A stretch of 23,633 bases of DNA, taken from Calditrichaceae bacterium (GTDB lineage: Bacteria > Calditrichota > Calditrichia > Calditrichales > Calditrichaceae). The notes under the pieces were generated by a model that was not told the origin of the DNA, ran no database searches, and worked only from the letters and a program-made list of their open reading frames with translations. Numbering within the stretch: the stretch's first letter is position 1; every line of letters begins with the position of its first letter. Both the position numbers and the translations under genes were made by a program. The stretch is from assembly GCA_030622395.1 (NCBI GenBank), contig JAUXGF010000001.1:1-23633 (forward strand), written 5' to 3'. Shown in pieces: positions 21,820 to 23,633 of this stretch.

Positions 21820-23633
21820 AATAAAGAATCTTTCCATAAAAGGGCTGCGAGGAATAAAAAAGGAAATATCTTTTCCGTTAGATGGAAAATCAATTTTATT
21901 ATACGGTGAAAATGGTTCTGGCAAAAGCAGTTTTACGGATGCTCTGGAGTGGTTTTATTATGATAAAATAGAACATTTATCTAGCGAAGAAATAGGTAGA
22001 AAAGGAATCGAAGGATTAAGAAACATCCATATGGATGATACAGAAGATGGCAGTATTAAAATTGATTATTCAGATTCAAAATTTAACTCTTCTAAAACAA
22101 TAAATCCCAAATTAAGTACTGATTACACAAATACCTCAGCAGATTTTGTAACATTCTTACAGGAATTACAAAAAGAACAAATTATTCTTCGATACAGAGA
22201 TTTGGTTCATTTCATATTAGCTACCAAAGGAGAGAAATTAACCGCTCTTTCTGAAATCATAGGTTTTTCTGAGGTAATTAAAACCAGGGATGTACTAAGG
22301 AAATCATTTAAGGCGTTAAAAAAAGATATAAAAAGTTACAATTTTGAAGCACAAATAAATTATCAACAAAACCAAATAATAGAACAACTTGAACAAAATG
22401 TTGTTTCTGATGATCAATATTTTGGCGTCTTAAATACGATACTCAATAAAATTGCCTTGGGTAAAACAGTTTCTAAATTTGAAGATATTGACTCTATTCT
22501 TGAATTATTAAAGACATCTGATAATACACAAATAATTGAAAAACAAGTATTCCTTGAAAAAATAAAAACTACGACAAATCAGTTATTGATATTCACTGTA
22601 AATATTAAAAAAGATTATGAGAATTATTACAAACAATATCAGGTAATTAGCGCTGATATTGAGAAGCTTAACAAAATAAAACTGGGTTCTCTGCTTACAG
22701 AAGGCGAAAGAATTTTAAAGGATGAAATTATTAAAGAGGAAGTTTGCCCTTTATGCTTACAACCAAAAAAGAAAATAGAATTGTTAAGAGAACTGCAGAT
22801 AAGAATTGATGAATTACAAAAGTATAAAGAAGAAAAAAATACCTTAGATGTATTAAAGTCCGGTCTACTATCAGAACTTACCAAATGCGAAAATTCTATT
22901 TTGAATATTCTGAATGATACTAATATTGAATTAGAGGAAAATAAATTATTTAAAATCCAATTATTAAAAACTAATGAGGAATTAAAAAATTATCAGTTTG
23001 AGGTTAAGAAAGATATTTTGAAAGACGAAAAACTGATTGTCCCAAAAGAATTAATCATAAATAATGACAATTTTATAGGAATTGAAAAAGTTGCTAATGA
23101 ACAAATAGAACTACTTAAAGAAAGTAAAAAAGATGATGACAAATTTGATTTGCACAGCAAAATCGTCCTTTCAAAAAATGCCTATCTAGATATCAAGAAA
23201 TTAAAAAAATCAAAGAAATTAATTGAAAACCAACAATACACATTAGAAAAAATATACTCTGCATTTATAAAAAAAATGGAAAGTGGTTTTGAATCATTTC
23301 TAACCCATCTTTCTAAAGACATCAATGACCTTTATATCTTTATGAATCCGGGTGAACATATTGAAGATATTAGTTTAGTCTCATTGCAGAAAAATGATGA
23401 GTTTTCAGGTATTACAATTCAATTTAAGTTTTATGATAATGAAATAACTCCACCTAATAAATATTTGAGTGAATCACATCTAAATTGCTTAGGTATCGCC
23501 TTCTATTTAACATCAGTTAAAACATTTAATAAAACCAATAAATTCTTTGTAATGGATGATGTGATTTCCAGTTTTGATGGAACTCATAGGGCACGATTTG
23601 CTCATTTATTAAATGAGAAATTTTCAGATTATC
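21812..23633 (+). CDS. Rad50/SMC-like ATPase with CPLC hook (C-terminus cut by window edge)
   Basis: P-loop ATPase with an ABC-type head split by a long coiled coil; 607 codons are visible with no stop. Walker A is YGENGSGKSSF (31-41), after an N-terminal LSIKGLRGIKKEISF strand typical of RecF/SMC/AAA_15 proteins. The middle is lysine- and glutamate-rich helix with EEVCPLC (309-315), a CxxC hook like the Rad50 zinc hook, near the centre of the coil. The second half of the head has LSESHLNCLGIAF (552-564), a degenerate ABC signature, and Walker B FFVMDD (578-583), where aspartate replaces the usual catalytic glutamate, followed by the D-loop-like SSFD. Such ATPases sense or bind DNA in defence systems (Lamassu LmuB-like, RloC-like and others). 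Translation is coupled to the upstream small gene. Confidence 0.88.
   Translation, partial: MNKIKNLSIKGLRGIKKEISFPLDGKSILLYGENGSGKSSFTDALEWFYYDKIEHLSSEEIGRKGIEGLRNIHMDDTEDGSIKIDYSDSKFNSSKTINPKLSTDYTNTSADFVTFLQELQKEQIILRYRDLVHFILATKGEKLTALSEIIGFSEVIKTRDVLRKSFKALKKDIKSYNFEAQINYQQNQIIEQLEQNVVSDDQYFGVLNTILNKIALGKTVSKFEDIDSILELLKTSDNTQIIEKQVFLEKIKTTTNQLLIFTVNIKKDYENYYKQYQVISADIEKLNKIKLGSLLTEGERILKDEIIKEEVCPLCLQPKKKIELLRELQIRIDELQKYKEEKNTLDVLKSGLLSELTKCENSILNILNDTNIELEENKLFKIQLLKTNEELKNYQFEVKKDILKDEKLIVPKELIINNDNFIGIEKVANEQIELLKESKKDDDKFDLHSKIVLSKNAYLDIKKLKKSKKLIENQQYTLEKIYSAFIKKMESGFESFLTHLSKDINDLYIFMNPGEHIEDISLVSLQKNDEFSGITIQFKFYDNEITPPNKYLSESHLNCLGIAFYLTSVKTFNKTNKFFVMDDVISSFDGTHRARFAHLLNEKFSDY

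Overview
The window reads as part of a chromosome from a Gram-negative bacterium of moderate to low G+C. It has predicted periplasmic proteins with signal peptides, a LolA-like protein beside an RND exporter, and intergenic palindromes built on GTCATTTCGA, which I associate with the Bacteroidota/Ignavibacteria/Calditrichota side of the tree. I hold that placement loosely; no rRNA, tRNA or marker gene is present.

Positions 1-20318 form a 20 kb run in which every gene lies on the minus strand, with short gaps or overlaps. In order of transcription (right to left) it holds: a TetR regulator; an RND (MMPL/HAE3-like) exporter, a LolA-like protein and a DUF3108 protein; a PAP2-type phosphatase; a fragment of a phasin gene, a flavodoxin-fold NAD(P)H oxidoreductase and an intact phasin gene; a UbiB/ABC1 kinase, a PlsC acyltransferase and a patatin; a radical SAM protein, a family 2 glycosyltransferase and a LysE stub; then a second radical SAM protein, a NadE-like amidotransferase, a glycosyltransferase remnant, an intact LysE transporter, a helical unknown, an acyl-CoA ligase and a second patatin that runs off the left edge. 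Acyl activation, acyl transfer, lipid hydrolysis, lipid phosphatase, UbiB, glycosyl transfer and RND export together suggest making, remodelling and moving a membrane lipid or lipid-linked molecule. The product cannot be named from sequence.

The clearest structural result is a duplicated module, radical SAM - glycosyltransferase - LysE, present twice in tandem with complementary decay. One copy keeps the glycosyltransferase and has only the first ~20 codons of LysE; the other keeps LysE and has a glycosyltransferase with a large internal, frameshifting deletion. Both copies keep the one-base spacing between the two genes. A smaller and much more recent duplication left a 5' phasin fragment 1157 bp from the intact gene (148 of 153 bases identical).

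From about 20319 the architecture changes. After a 625 bp gene-free stretch, four tightly packed plus-strand genes begin: a KTSC-domain protein, a GIY-YIG nuclease-like protein, a 61-residue unknown and a Rad50/SMC-like ATPase with a CPLC hook motif, cut by the right edge. This A+T-rich cassette looks like a defence locus with an SMC-type sensor and a nuclease effector. It is the best candidate in the window for an undescribed system.
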